A DNA stretch of 64,000 nt, taken from positions 96,389 through 160,388 of the forward strand of contig NZ_FNIY01000009.1 in NCBI RefSeq assembly GCF_900104355.1, read 5' to 3'. The notes below the pieces were generated by a model. That model was not told the DNA's origin and ran no database searches. It saw only the letters and a program-made list of their open reading frames with translations. Below, one piece after another: positions 47,377 through 56,561 of the stretch; the stretch's first letter is position 1, and every line of letters starts with the position of its first letter. The stretch comes from Phyllobacterium sp. OV277. GTDB taxonomy: Bacteria; Pseudomonadota; Alphaproteobacteria; Rhizobiales; Rhizobiaceae. The translations under genes and the position numbers were made by a program.

Positions 47377-48153
47377 ATGGTTCAACCTCTCCAACCCATC
47401 AGGGCATCGTCACGCATCCTGCTTGGCGTGCTTTTCTTTATTCTGTTCATCGCCGCATGGTCCGTGGCGACTTTTGGCGGTTTCGTGTCGAGCACGTTTC
47501 TCGCCGATCCCCTGACCATGCTGCATGATGGCTGGTTCCTGTTGTCAGAGCAGAATTTTCTTTATGATATCGGCATGACCATCTGGCGGGTTGTCGGTGG
47601 CTTTGTCATTGCAGCTATCATTGCTGTTCCGCTTGGTGTTGCCATGGGCGCTTACAAGCCTGTTGAAGCGATGCTGGAGCCTTTTGTTTCTTTCGCCCGC
47701 TATCTGCCAGCCTCTGCCTTTATCCCGCTGCTGATCCTTTGGGCCGGTATTGGCGAAATGCAAAAACTGCTGGTGATTTTCATCGGCGCCGTGTTCCAGA
47801 TTATCCTGATGGTTGCGGTGGCCGTGGCCAATACGCGCCGCGATCTGGTGGAAGCCGCCTATACACTTGGCGCCAATGATCGCGGTATCGTCAAACGTGT
47901 GCTCATTCCGGCCAACGCACCTGACATTGCCGAAACGCTGCGGCTGGTGCTCGGCTGGGCGTGGACCTATGTCATTGTCGCTGAAATGATCGGTGCCTCG
48001 TCTGGGATCGGCTACATGATCATCAACAGTCAGGCATTGATGGCCACGGGACAGATCATTTTCGGCATTATTGTTATTGGCGTAATCGGCCTCATCTCGG
48101 ACTTCCTGTTCAAATCCGTCAATCGCTGGCTTTTCGCCTGGAGGCTCGCATGA
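47377..48153 (+). CDS. ABC transporter permease (SsuC/TauC type)
   Basis: A 258-residue inner-membrane permease with six predicted helices. The ATPase-coupling EAA loop is seen as EAAYTLGANDRGIVKRVLIP. It begins about 225 bp after the binding-protein gene because a repeat element has been inserted. It overlaps the ATPase gene by 4 bp (ATGA). Confidence 0.9.
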   Translation: MVQPLQPIRASSRILLGVLFFILFIAAWSVATFGGFVSSTFLADPLTMLHDGWFLLSEQNFLYDIGMTIWRVVGGFVIAAIIAVPLGVAMGAYKPVEAMLEPFVSFARYLPASAFIPLLILWAGIGEMQKLLVIFIGAVFQIILMVAVAVANTRRDLVEAAYTLGANDRGIVKRVLIPANAPDIAETLRLVLGWAWTYVIVAEMIGASSGIGYMIINSQALMATGQIIFGIIVIGVIGLISDFLFKSVNRWLFAWRLA

Positions 48154-48935
48154 GTACGCTTGTTATCAAGGGCGTCAGCCGCATATTTCCCGGCGTGCAT
48201 GGCGGCCAGCCGACACAGGCTTTGCAACCGACTGATCTTACCGTCGCGCATAATGATTTCGTCTCGATTCTCGGCCCGTCAGGCTGCGGGAAGTCGACAC
48301 TCCTGCGCATCGTCGCTGGGCTTGACCGGCCAACCAGCGGCACGGTGACGCTTGATGGTCAGGAGGTGAAAGGTCCGGGTGCCGATCGCGGCGTGGTATT
48401 CCAGTCCTACACGCTGTTTCCGTGGCTGACGATTGAGCAGAATATCGGCTTTGGCCTGCGTGAACGCGGCGTTGGCGAAAAGGAAAAAAGCGAGATCGTC
48501 GCCTCCTACATCGACAAGGTGGGTCTGCGTGGTTTTGAGAACCACTGGCCAAAACAGCTTTCCGGAGGCATGCAGCAGCGCACCGCCATTGCCCGGGCGC
48601 TTGCCAACAATCCGAAAATCCTGCTGCTCGACGAACCCTTCGGCGCGCTTGATAATCAGACCCGTGGTCTGATGCAGGAGCTTCTGCTCGGTATTTGGGA
48701 ACACGAGCAGAAAACCGTGATTTTTGTTACGCATGATATTGAAGAAGCGATTTTTATGGCCTCACGGGTGGTGACGATGTCGGCACGTCCGGGCCGGATC
48801 AAATCCATCATGCCGGTGCCACTTGGGCATCCCAGACATTATACAGTGAAGGCGAGCCCTGAATTTACCGAGATGCGGTTGAAATTGACGGAGGAAATCC
48901 GCAGCGAGGCGATTTTGGCAGCGGGTGCGCATTAG
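48150..48935 (+). CDS. ABC transporter ATP-binding protein (SsuB/TauB type)
   Basis: A 261-residue ATPase with all motifs: Walker [11 protein letters not shown]-loop FQSYTLFPW, signature LSGGMQQR, Walker [13 protein letters not shown] and the H-loop VTHDIEEA. It energises import by the permease just upstream, to which it is translationally coupled. Confidence 0.93.
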   Translation: MSTLVIKGVSRIFPGVHGGQPTQALQPTDLTVAHNDFVSILGPSGCGKSTLLRIVAGLDRPTSGTVTLDGQEVKGPGADRGVVFQSYTLFPWLTIEQNIGFGLRERGVGEKEKSEIVASYIDKVGLRGFENHWPKQLSGGMQQRTAIARALANNPKILLLDEPFGALDNQTRGLMQELLLGIWEHEQKTVIFVTHDIEEAIFMASRVVTMSARPGRIKSIMPVPLGHPRHYTVKASPEFTEMRLKLTEEIRSEAILAAGAH

Positions 48936-48950
48936 ATATTGCTGCATGAG

Positions 48951-49113
48951 CGTGGTTGGTGGTTCGTGGTTCGACAAGCTCACCATGAGGGGAGAGTGTG
49001 GATGCAAGATTAATTGCAAAGATTGCAGATCATAAGGTCACTGATCACCTGCGTTTCAGAACTTGACTCCCTGCAATCACCCCAATCCCCTCATCCTGAG
49101 CCTGTCGAAGGGC
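48951..49113. repeat. MITE-like dispersed repeat, copy 5
   Basis: The left arm is CGTGGTTGGTGGTTCGTGGT then TCGACAAGCTCACCATGAGG. The core GATGCAAGATTAATTGC contains AGATTGCAGATCATAAG. The right arm is the variant CCTCATCCTGAGCCTGTCGA. It follows the ABC ATPase gene and is directly followed by copy 6. Confidence 0.8.
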
Positions 49114-49140
49114 GCAAAATAGTTCTGCAAACGGCATCGG

Positions 49141-49297
49141 TGCGTGGTTCAACAAGCTCACCATGAGGGAGATGGGTGGGTTGCAGGGAGTCAAGGTCGG
49201 CAACGTTGGTGAGTTGCCTATGTAATCTGCAACGTTGGCGATTAGCGTTACATCATCCCTCTCCCTCATGGTGAGCTTGTCGAACCACGAACCACGC
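49141..49297. repeat. MITE-like dispersed repeat, copy 6 (core inverted)
   Basis: The left arm is TGCGTGGTTCAACAAGCTCA then CCATGAGGGAGATGG. The right arm is CTCCCTCATGGTGAGCTTGT then CGAACCACGAACCACGC. The core reads in the opposite sense to the other copies (GGGTTGCAGGGAGTCAAG ... CTGCAACGTTGGCGATTAG). Copies 5 and 6 fill nearly all of the 470-bp gap before pyrB. Confidence 0.8.
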
Positions 49298-49408
49298 TCA
49301 TGCGGCAAACCACAATCATGGAACCAAGGATTTTATTGGGGAACATCGCAGGATATCATGCCAGGCGCTTGCGAGGCGGCGGCATCGAGCCTATAGGGGG
49401 GACTTGAT

Positions 49409-50374
49409 ATGACATCAAAAGCGCTCCCCCTCCTGTTTCCCCACCGCCATTTGCTTGGCATCAAGAACCTTTCCCCCGAGGATATCAATATTCTTCTCGA
49501 CCTTGCCGACAGCGAGATTGCTGTTTCGCGTCAGTCGGAGAAGAAGAAGAGCGTCCTGCGCGGACGAACGCAGATCAATCTGTTCTTCGAGGCTTCGACC
49601 CGAACACAGTCATCCTTCGAGCTTGCGGGAAAGCGGCTCGGGGCTGACGTGATGAACATGTCTGTTGGTAATTCCTCGGTGAAAAAGGGGGAAACGCTGA
49701 TCGATACGGCCATGACGCTCAATGCGATGCGGCCGGATATCCTGATTATCAGGCATAGTTCCGCCGGTGCGGCGGCGCTGCTGGCGCAGAAAGTGGGATG
49801 CTCCGTGGTCAATGCCGGTGATGGCGCGCATGAACATCCAACGCAGGCCCTGCTTGATGCGCTGACAATCCGGCGCGCCAAGGGCAAGGTCGCGCGGTTG
49901 ATCGTGGCCATTTGCGGGGATGTGCTGCATTCGCGTGTAGCCCGCTCCAACATTCTGCTGCTGAATGCACTGGGTGCGCGGGTCCGGGTGATTGCCCCCT
50001 CCACGCTTTTGCCAGCGGGCATCAGCCAGATGGGCGTCGAAGTATTCAACTCGATGGAAGAAGGTCTGAAAGACGCCGACGTGGTGATGATGCTGCGCCT
50101 GCAGCGCGAGCGTATGGCGGGAGCCTTCGTGCCGTCGGTGCGCGAATATTTCCACTATCACGGTCTTGATCGCGAAAAGCTCAAACATGCCAAGCCCGAC
50201 GCGCTGGTCATGCACCCCGGACCGATGAACCGCGGCGTCGAAATTGCCTCGGATGTGGCCGACGGCTCACAGAGTGTTATTCAGGAACAGGTTGAGATGG
50301 GTGTTGCCGTGCGCATGGCTGTCATGGAAGCGCTGCTTGATCCGCGCCGCAACGCGGAAGGAGTGGCAGGATGA
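49409..50374 (+). CDS. pyrB: aspartate carbamoyltransferase catalytic subunit
   Basis: A 321-residue ATCase catalytic chain, making carbamoyl-aspartate in pyrimidine synthesis. The carbamoyl-phosphate loop [18 protein letters not shown] and the [11 protein letters not shown] end are intact. A good ribosome-binding site (AGGGGGGAC) precedes the ATG. It overlaps pyrC by 4 bp. There is no pyrI regulatory gene, and the partner pyrC lacks catalytic residues, as in bacteria whose ATCase forms a dodecamer with a pseudo-dihydroorotase. Confidence 0.95.
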   Translation: MTSKALPLLFPHRHLLGIKNLSPEDINILLDLADSEIAVSRQSEKKKSVLRGRTQINLFFEASTRTQSSFELAGKRLGADVMNMSVGNSSVKKGETLIDTAMTLNAMRPDILIIRHSSAGAAALLAQKVGCSVVNAGDGAHEHPTQALLDALTIRRAKGKVARLIVAICGDVLHSRVARSNILLLNALGARVRVIAPSTLLPAGISQMGVEVFNSMEEGLKDADVVMMLRLQRERMAGAFVPSVREYFHYHGLDREKLKHAKPDALVMHPGPMNRGVEIASDVADGSQSVIQEQVEMGVAVRMAVMEALLDPRRNAEGVAG

Positions 50375-51657
50375 GCACGACTGTTCTGCACAATATCAGG
50401 ATTGTCGATCCATCCCGCAATCTGGATGAAACCGGCACCGTGATCGTAAAAGACGGCATTATTGTCGCCAGTGGTGCCGATGCCCGCAATCAGGGCACGC
50501 CTGAGGGTGCTCATGTCATCGACTGCACCGGGAAAACTGTATTGCCGGGTCTTGTCGATGCGCGCGTGTTTATCGGTGAGCCCGGTGCCGAGCACCGCGA
50601 GACCATTGCATCCGCCAGCCATGCGGCAGCAGCTGGTGGTGTGACCTCCATCATCATGATGCCGGATACTGATCCGGTGATCGACAACGTGGCCCTTGTC
50701 GAGTTTGTTCGCCGCACCGCGCGCGATACGGCTGTGGTCAATGTCTATCCCGCGGCGGCTGTCACCAAGGGTTTACACGGCGAGGAAATGACCGAAATTG
50801 GCCTTTTGCGCGCCGCCGGTGCTGTTGCCATTACCGAAGGGCGTAACTCCATCGCCAATACGCAGTTGCTACGCCGCGCGCTCACCTATGCGCGCGATTT
50901 TGGGGTTGTGCTCTCGCATGAAACACAGGACCCCTATCTCGGGATCACAGGTGTGATGAATGAAGGGCTTTATGCCAGCTGGCTCGGCCTTTCCGGCAGC
51001 CCGCGCGAAGCGGAAGTTATTCCGCTCGAACGCGATCTACGGCTGGCGGCCCTGACAAAGGGTGCCTATCACGCGGCGCAGATATCGACCGCCATGTCGG
51101 CTGAAGTGGTGGCACGCGCCAAGCAGAACGGCATCAATGCCACGGCGGCCGTTTCCATCAATCATCTTTCGCTCAATGAAAACGATATTGGCGAATTCCG
51201 CACCTTCTTCCGCCTGCAGCCACCGCTGCGGCTCGAAGAAGACCGGCTTGCCATGGTCGAGGCGCTGCGCAACGGCACCATCGATATTATCGTTTCTTCG
51301 CATGATCCGCAGGACGTCGACACCAAACGCCTGCCTTTCGCCGATGCGGCGGCTGGCGCCATTGGCCTCGAAACCCTATTGGGCGCGGCATTGCGGCTTT
51401 ATCACAATGGCGATGTGCCGCTCATCCGTATTGTCGAGGCGCTGTCGAGCGGACCGGCCAAAATCTTTGGTCTGGATGCAGGTACACTTAAGCCCGGTGC
51501 CCGCGCGGATATGACCATAGTCGATCTTGACGAGCCATGGATTGTGAAGGAAGAAGATTTACGATCACGCTCCAAGAACAGCTGCTTTGAAAGCGCACGT
51601 TTTCAGGGCCGGGTTGTTGAGACGTTTGTGGCAGGAAAGTCTGTTTTCAGCATCTAA
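50371..51657 (+). CDS. pyrC': dihydroorotase-like protein lacking metal ligands (pseudo-DHOase)
   Basis: A 428-residue member of the class I dihydroorotase family by length and fold. The metal-binding HxH that normally follows GLxD is replaced: residues 60-67 read GLVDARVF, so both His positions are Arg65 and Phe67. The later catalytic region reads [11 protein letters not shown] instead of the usual sDHaPH pattern. It is thus probably non-catalytic and supports assembly of ATCase, as PyrC' does in Pseudomonas. An active dihydroorotase must be encoded elsewhere. Confidence 0.88.
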   Translation: MSTTVLHNIRIVDPSRNLDETGTVIVKDGIIVASGADARNQGTPEGAHVIDCTGKTVLPGLVDARVFIGEPGAEHRETIASASHAAAAGGVTSIIMMPDTDPVIDNVALVEFVRRTARDTAVVNVYPAAAVTKGLHGEEMTEIGLLRAAGAVAITEGRNSIANTQLLRRALTYARDFGVVLSHETQDPYLGITGVMNEGLYASWLGLSGSPREAEVIPLERDLRLAALTKGAYHAAQISTAMSAEVVARAKQNGINATAAVSINHLSLNENDIGEFRTFFRLQPPLRLEEDRLAMVEALRNGTIDIIVSSHDPQDVDTKRLPFADAAAGAIGLETLLGAALRLYHNGDVPLIRIVEALSSGPAKIFGLDAGTLKPGARADMTIVDLDEPWIVKEEDLRSRSKNSCFESARFQGRVVETFVAGKSVFSI

Positions 51658-51677
51658 AGACCGAACCGGGGAAGAAC

Positions 51678-52286
51678 ATGGCGGATTTCATCAATGGGCA
51701 GGCAGGATATCTTTTTGCCGCGCTGGTTCTTGGCTATCTGCTCGGCTCCATCCCGTTCGGGTTGATCCTGACGCGGCTTGCCGGGCTTGGTGATGTGCGC
51801 AGCATCGGCTCGGGCAATATCGGTGCGACCAATGTTCTGCGTACCGGCAACAAGAAACTCGCCGCGGCAACACTGTTGCTCGATATGTTCAAGGGCACTG
51901 CCGCCGTGCTCATTGCTGGCGTGATCAGTCCGCAGGCGGCGATTGTCGCCGGTCTTGGTGCTTTCCTCGGCCACATCTTTCCGGTCTGGCTAAAATTCAA
52001 GGGCGGCAAAGGCGTCGCAACCTATCTCGGCGTCCTTATCGGCCTCGTCTGGCAAGTGGCACTGATCTTCGCCGCCATCTGGCTGATCATAGCCTATGCG
52101 ACCCGCTATTCCTCGCTTTCCGCACTGATTGCCGCCATCATCAGCCCTATTGCGCTCTATTTTATGGGCTATCATCAGATCGCCCTGCTCTTTGTTATTC
52201 TGACAGTCATTGTCTTCATCAAGCACCGTGAAAATATTCAGCGCCTGCTTGCCGGAGCCGAAGGCAAGATCGGGTCCAAGGGATGA
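51678..52286 (+). CDS. plsY: acyl-phosphate glycerol-3-phosphate acyltransferase
   Basis: A 202-residue membrane enzyme with about five helices. PlsY motifs are intact: [28 protein letters not shown], and [14 protein letters not shown]. It transfers an acyl group from acyl-phosphate to glycerol-3-phosphate, starting phospholipid synthesis. It follows pyrC' by 20 bp and overlaps dprA by 4 bp. Confidence 0.95.
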   Translation: MADFINGQAGYLFAALVLGYLLGSIPFGLILTRLAGLGDVRSIGSGNIGATNVLRTGNKKLAAATLLLDMFKGTAAVLIAGVISPQAAIVAGLGAFLGHIFPVWLKFKGGKGVATYLGVLIGLVWQVALIFAAIWLIIAYATRYSSLSALIAAIISPIALYFMGYHQIALLFVILTVIVFIKHRENIQRLLAGAEGKIGSKG

Positions 52287-53416
52287 TGGAAGAGCAGAAG
52301 GGCATCCGCCTTTCTGACAGTCAACGGCTCAGCTGGCTTCGGCTGATCCGTAGTGAAAATGTCGGCCCCGTTACTTTTCGACATCTGATCGCCCATTATG
52401 GTTCGGCCACGGACGCGCTTGAGATGCTGCCGGTACTTGTCCGGCGTGGCGGTGGCCGCCGTCCCATCAAGATTGCAAGTCTTGGGGATGCCGAACGCGA
52501 AATGGCGATAGCCGCACGCATGGGCGCGGTTTTCGTCGGGATCGGCGAGCCTGACTACCCGTGCACCTTGCGCCAATCCGACAATCCGCCGCCGTTGGTC
52601 GCCATCAAAGGTGATCCTGATGTGTTTCGCCTGCCAGCCGTGGCGATTGTCGGCGCGCGCAACGCATCGCTGGTCGGAATAAAGTTTGCGCGGATCATCG
52701 CGCGGGAGCTGGGCGAAGCAGGTTATGCCGTGATCTCCGGCCTGGCGCGTGGAATAGACAGGGCAGCGCATGAAGCGAGCCTCGACACCGGGACAGTTGC
52801 CGTGATGGCAGGCGGTCTCGACAAGCCCTACCCGCCGGATAATCTCGAACTCTTCAGGGCAATCCCGCATCGTCGCGGCGCTGTCATCAGTGAGATGCCC
52901 TTTGGCTGGGAACCGCGTGCACGGGATTTCCCGCGCCGCAACAGGATCATTGCCGCGCTTTCTCTGGGGCTTCTCGTGGTTGAGGCAGCCGAGCGATCAG
53001 GATCACTGATCAGTGCCCGGCTTGCCGGAGAACTTGGCCGTCTCGTCTTTGCCATTCCTGGTTCCCCACTTGATCCAAGGGCAAAGGGCACCAATGCGCT
53101 GTTGAAAAACGGCGCGATCCTGGTCACCGAAACATCTGATATTTTATCGGCCATCAGTCCGCTTCTGGATCGTCCCGGTCTCGACGACACGGCTTTTCTC
53201 GCTCCAGAAGCGGATTTTCCGACCATTGCTCAGCCAAATGAAACAGACCGAGACCGCGTCATCACTTTGTTGGGTCCTGCACCCGTCGATATTGATGAGC
53301 TTATCCGGACAAGCGGAATACATCCCGCTGCCATGAGTCTGATTCTGCTTGAATTGGACCTGGCCGGACGCCTGCAACGTCACTCAGGGGGATATGTTTC
53401 TCTTCTTTATGGATGA
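52283..53416 (+). CDS. dprA: DNA-processing protein DprA
   Basis: A 377-residue DprA. The N-terminal helical domain (~1-80) is followed by the Rossmann DprA core ([44 protein letters not shown]) and a C-terminal winged helix (~315-377). DprA loads RecA onto incoming single strands during transformation. The start ATGATGG overlaps the plsY stop. Its last 33 bp overlap the convergent 66-residue gene. Confidence 0.93.
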   Translation: MMEEQKGIRLSDSQRLSWLRLIRSENVGPVTFRHLIAHYGSATDALEMLPVLVRRGGGRRPIKIASLGDAEREMAIAARMGAVFVGIGEPDYPCTLRQSDNPPPLVAIKGDPDVFRLPAVAIVGARNASLVGIKFARIIARELGEAGYAVISGLARGIDRAAHEASLDTGTVAVMAGGLDKPYPPDNLELFRAIPHRRGAVISEMPFGWEPRARDFPRRNRIIAALSLGLLVVEAAERSGSLISARLAGELGRLVFAIPGSPLDPRAKGTNALLKNGAILVTETSDILSAISPLLDRPGLDDTAFLAPEADFPTIAQPNETDRDRVITLLGPAPVDIDELIRTSGIHPAAMSLILLELDLAGRLQRHSGGYVSLLYG

Positions 53417-53584
53417 AACAGTGTTTGCTTCCTTAGCCATAAGATCGTTACTTTCAATGTAGGCAATCTCGATCAGATAGGCCAACATATCCAAGTCGTT
53501 CAACTTGGCCATGCTACGTAACTCGCCTAACATCTGTTGAATATATCTAATGTTTTCGGTCCGACTGAATTTATTTTCACTCAT
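53384..53584 (-). CDS. conserved small protein of unknown function
   Basis: A 66-residue helical protein with the pattern TENIRYIQQMLGELRSMAKL then MLAYLIEIAYIES, which I recall as common in Hyphomicrobiales hypotheticals. AAGGACG precedes the ATG. No membrane segment or catalytic motif. It overlaps dprA tail-to-tail by 33 bp. Confidence 0.72.
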   Translation of the reverse strand: MSENKFSRTENIRYIQQMLGELRSMAKLNDLDMLAYLIEIAYIESNDLMAKEANTVSSIKKRNISP

Positions 53585-53934
53585 GACTTCGTCCTTAAAT
53601 ACGCATTTATACTGAAATTGGTCTAATTATATTATGCAGCTCTTTAATCCCGCGGATTTGACAGTTTGCCAGTCTGAACCTCCACAAAATCAATCAAATA
53701 GTGATTCGCCTTCTCAAAAAAGGCGGGACTCGCTGCCATTCTCAATATAGCGCCGAAGTCATGAGAAAAATACCATTAATTGTATTATTGGAAATAGCAA
53801 CTTTAAGTTGCATTTAACGATTTTTCGCATGTAGGCCTTGACGTTCCGAGCAAGCCTGTTCATTTCACAGACCTGTTTCGAAGTGAAAACTGTGCTTTTG
53901 TAATGTGACAAGAGCAGGAAAGCTCAATTGAATA
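53585..53934. other. intergenic region before topA
   Basis: 350 bp with no recognisable gene, rather AT-rich. It should hold the promoters of topA (plus) and the 66-residue gene (minus). One small hairpin (CGCCTT/AAGGCG, 53707-53725) without a T run and a CTTGAC element near 53837 are the only features noted. Confidence 0.4.
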
Positions 53935-56550
53935 ATGAACGTTGTCGTCGTCGAATCGCCCGCCAAGGCTAAAACAATCAACAAATATCTGGGTTCAGGC
54001 TATACGGTTCTGGCCTCGTTTGGTCACGTCCGTGATCTGCCGGCCAAAGATGGCTCGGTTCGGCCTGATGAAGATTTCGCCATGTCATGGGAAGTCGACG
54101 GTGCATCGGCCAAACGTCTCGGCGATATCGTCAAGGCATTGAAGGACAGTGACGGCCTTATTCTGGCAACCGATCCGGATCGCGAGGGTGAAGCCATCTC
54201 CTGGCACGTTCTGGAGGTGCTGCGGCAGAAAAAGGCGATAGGCACCAAGCCAGTCAAACGGGTGGTGTTCAACGCGATCACCAAGAGCGCCGTGCTGGAT
54301 GCCATGGCCAATCCGCGTGATATCGATATGCCGCTGGTGGATGCCTATCTGGCCCGCCGGGCGCTCGACTATCTTTTCGGCTTCACGCTTTCACCTGTGC
54401 TGTGGCGCAAATTGCCCGGCGCCCGTTCGGCTGGCCGCGTGCAATCGGTCGCGCTGCGTCTCGTTGCGGACCGCGAATCCGAAATCGAACGGTTCGTGCG
54501 CGAAGAATACTGGAATATTGCGGCACTATTGAAGACACCGCGCAATGATGGCTTTGAAGCGCGGCTTGTTTCCGTTGACGGCAAGAAGCTCGGCAAGCTG
54601 GACATCCAGAATGCTGAACAGGCTGGCGCGATCCGCACCATGCTGGAAGGTGCAAACTTCAAGGCGGCAACAGTTGAAGCCAAGCCGACAAAGCGCAATC
54701 CCGGCCCGCCCTTTACCACATCGACATTGCAGCAGGCTGCATCGGGCCAGCTCGGCTTTTCGGCAACCCGCACCATGCAGATTGCCCAGCGCCTTTATGA
54801 AGGTATGGATCTTGGCGGCGAAACAGCCGGTCTGATCACCTATATGCGTACGGATGGTGTGCAGATGGCACCGGAAGCTGTCGAGGCTGCACGCGCGACA
54901 ATCGGCAAGGTTTTCGGCGAGAAATACGTGCCTGACAAACCGCGTTATTACTCCACAAAAGCCAAAAACGCCCAGGAAGCCCACGAAGCTGTCCGTCCCA
55001 CGGATTTTAACCGCCATCCAAAAGATGTGCGCCAGTTCCTTGATGCCGATCAGGCACGGCTCTATGAGTTGATCTGGAAGCGCGCCATCGCCAGTCAGAT
55101 GCAGTCGGCTGATGTCGAACGGACCACTGTTGAAATCGATGCGCAGAACGGTTCGCGCGCGGCTCAATTGCGCGCCACCGGTTCCGTTGTGAAATTTGAC
55201 GGTTTCCTCGGTGCCTATGTGGATCACCGCGAGGAAGAGGAAGTCGATGAGGACGGTGCCCGTCTTCCCGAAATCCGTGCAGGGGAAGCCCTCGCCCGTG
55301 AAAAAATCAATGCTACCCAGCATTCGACAGAACCGCCGCCGCGCTATTCGGAAGCCACTCTGATCAAGAAGATGGAAGAGATCGGCATTGGCCGCCCTTC
55401 CACCTATACGGCTATTTTGAAGACGCTTGTTGACCGCGAATATGTCGTCGTGGACAAGCGCAAGCTGATCCCGGAGACGAAGGGTCGCCTGCTCACGGCA
55501 TTCCTTGAAAGCTTCTTCAAGCGCTATGTCGAATTTGACTTCACAGCTGGTCTTGAAGAAAAGCTCGATGAGATTTCCGATGGCAAGCTGAAATGGAAGG
55601 ACGTTCTGCGTGACTTCTGGACCGATTTCTTCGGCTCGGTCGATGGCATCAAGGAACTCCGGGTTACCAATGTTCTCGATGCATTGAATGATCAGCTCGG
55701 CCCGCTTGTCTTCCCGCCACGGGAAGATGGCGGCGATCCGCGTATCTGTCAGCTATGCGGAACAGGCACATTGTCGCTGAAACTCGGCAAATACGGCGCC
55801 TTTGTCGGCTGCTCCAACTATCCCGAATGCAAGTTCACCCGCCAGCTTGGCGGCGGTGAAGCAGCCAGTGAAAATGGCAATGGCGATGAGCCAAAGGTTC
55901 TCGGCAAGGACCCTTACACGGACGAAGATGTGACCGTGCGCAGTGGCCGTTTTGGACCTTATGTCCAGCGCGGCGACGGCAAGGAAGCCAAGCGCGCCAG
56001 CCTGCCGAAAGGCTGGACCATCGAAAGCACGGATCATGAGAAGGCGCTGGCGCTTCTGTCATTGCCGCGCGATGTGGGTCAGCATCCGGAGAGCACCAAG
56101 ATGATTTCCGCCGGTATCGGCCGTTATGGTCCATACCTTTCCCATGATGGCACCTATGCCAATCTGGAAAGCATTGAGGATGTGTTCTCCATCGGTCTCA
56201 ACCGCGCCGTTACGGTGCTGGCTGAAAAACTGGCGAAGGGTCCGGGACGCGGACGCGGCACACCGGCGGCACTGAAAGATCTGGGCGAACATCCTGATGG
56301 CGGCCCGATCACGGTGCGCGATGGCAAGTATGGTCCCTATGTCAATTGGGCCAAGGTCAACGCGACCCTGCCGAAGGGTAAGGACCCGGCAACTGTAACG
56401 GTGGAAGAAGCCCTGCTTCTGATCGCCGAGAAAGCCGGAGCCAAGGGCGGGAAGAAAGCCCCTGCCCGCAAGGCAGCGCCCAAAAAGCCCGCAGCGAAGA
56501 AACCGGCAGCCAAGAAAGCTGCACCGAAAAAAGCAACGAAAGCAAGTTAA
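53935..56550 (+). CDS. topA: DNA topoisomerase I
   Basis: An 871-residue type IA topoisomerase relaxing negative supercoils. TOPRIM domain at the start (VVESPAKAKTINKYLGSGY, DPDREGEAISWH), active-site Tyr303 in GLITYMRTDG, and a four-Cys zinc finger (CQLCGTG...CSNYPEC, ~605-630). It then has three Topo_C-type repeats (GRFGPYVQRGD, GRYGPYLSHDG, GKYGPYVNWAK). The tail is an AlaLysPro-rich segment (~835-871) typical of alphaproteobacterial TopA, which binds DNA nonspecifically. Confidence 0.96.
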   Translation: MNVVVVESPAKAKTINKYLGSGYTVLASFGHVRDLPAKDGSVRPDEDFAMSWEVDGASAKRLGDIVKALKDSDGLILATDPDREGEAISWHVLEVLRQKKAIGTKPVKRVVFNAITKSAVLDAMANPRDIDMPLVDAYLARRALDYLFGFTLSPVLWRKLPGARSAGRVQSVALRLVADRESEIERFVREEYWNIAALLKTPRNDGFEARLVSVDGKKLGKLDIQNAEQAGAIRTMLEGANFKAATVEAKPTKRNPGPPFTTSTLQQAASGQLGFSATRTMQIAQRLYEGMDLGGETAGLITYMRTDGVQMAPEAVEAARATIGKVFGEKYVPDKPRYYSTKAKNAQEAHEAVRPTDFNRHPKDVRQFLDADQARLYELIWKRAIASQMQSADVERTTVEIDAQNGSRAAQLRATGSVVKFDGFLGAYVDHREEEEVDEDGARLPEIRAGEALAREKINATQHSTEPPPRYSEATLIKKMEEIGIGRPSTYTAILKTLVDREYVVVDKRKLIPETKGRLLTAFLESFFKRYVEFDFTAGLEEKLDEISDGKLKWKDVLRDFWTDFFGSVDGIKELRVTNVLDALNDQLGPLVFPPREDGGDPRICQLCGTGTLSLKLGKYGAFVGCSNYPECKFTRQLGGGEAASENGNGDEPKVLGKDPYTDEDVTVRSGRFGPYVQRGDGKEAKRASLPKGWTIESTDHEKALALLSLPRDVGQHPESTKMISAGIGRYGPYLSHDGTYANLESIEDVFSIGLNRAVTVLAEKLAKGPGRGRGTPAALKDLGEHPDGGPITVRDGKYGPYVNWAKVNATLPKGKDPATVTVEEALLLIAEKAGAKGGKKAPARKAAPKKPAAKKPAAKKAAPKKATKAS

Positions 56551-56561
56551 GGACATATCGA

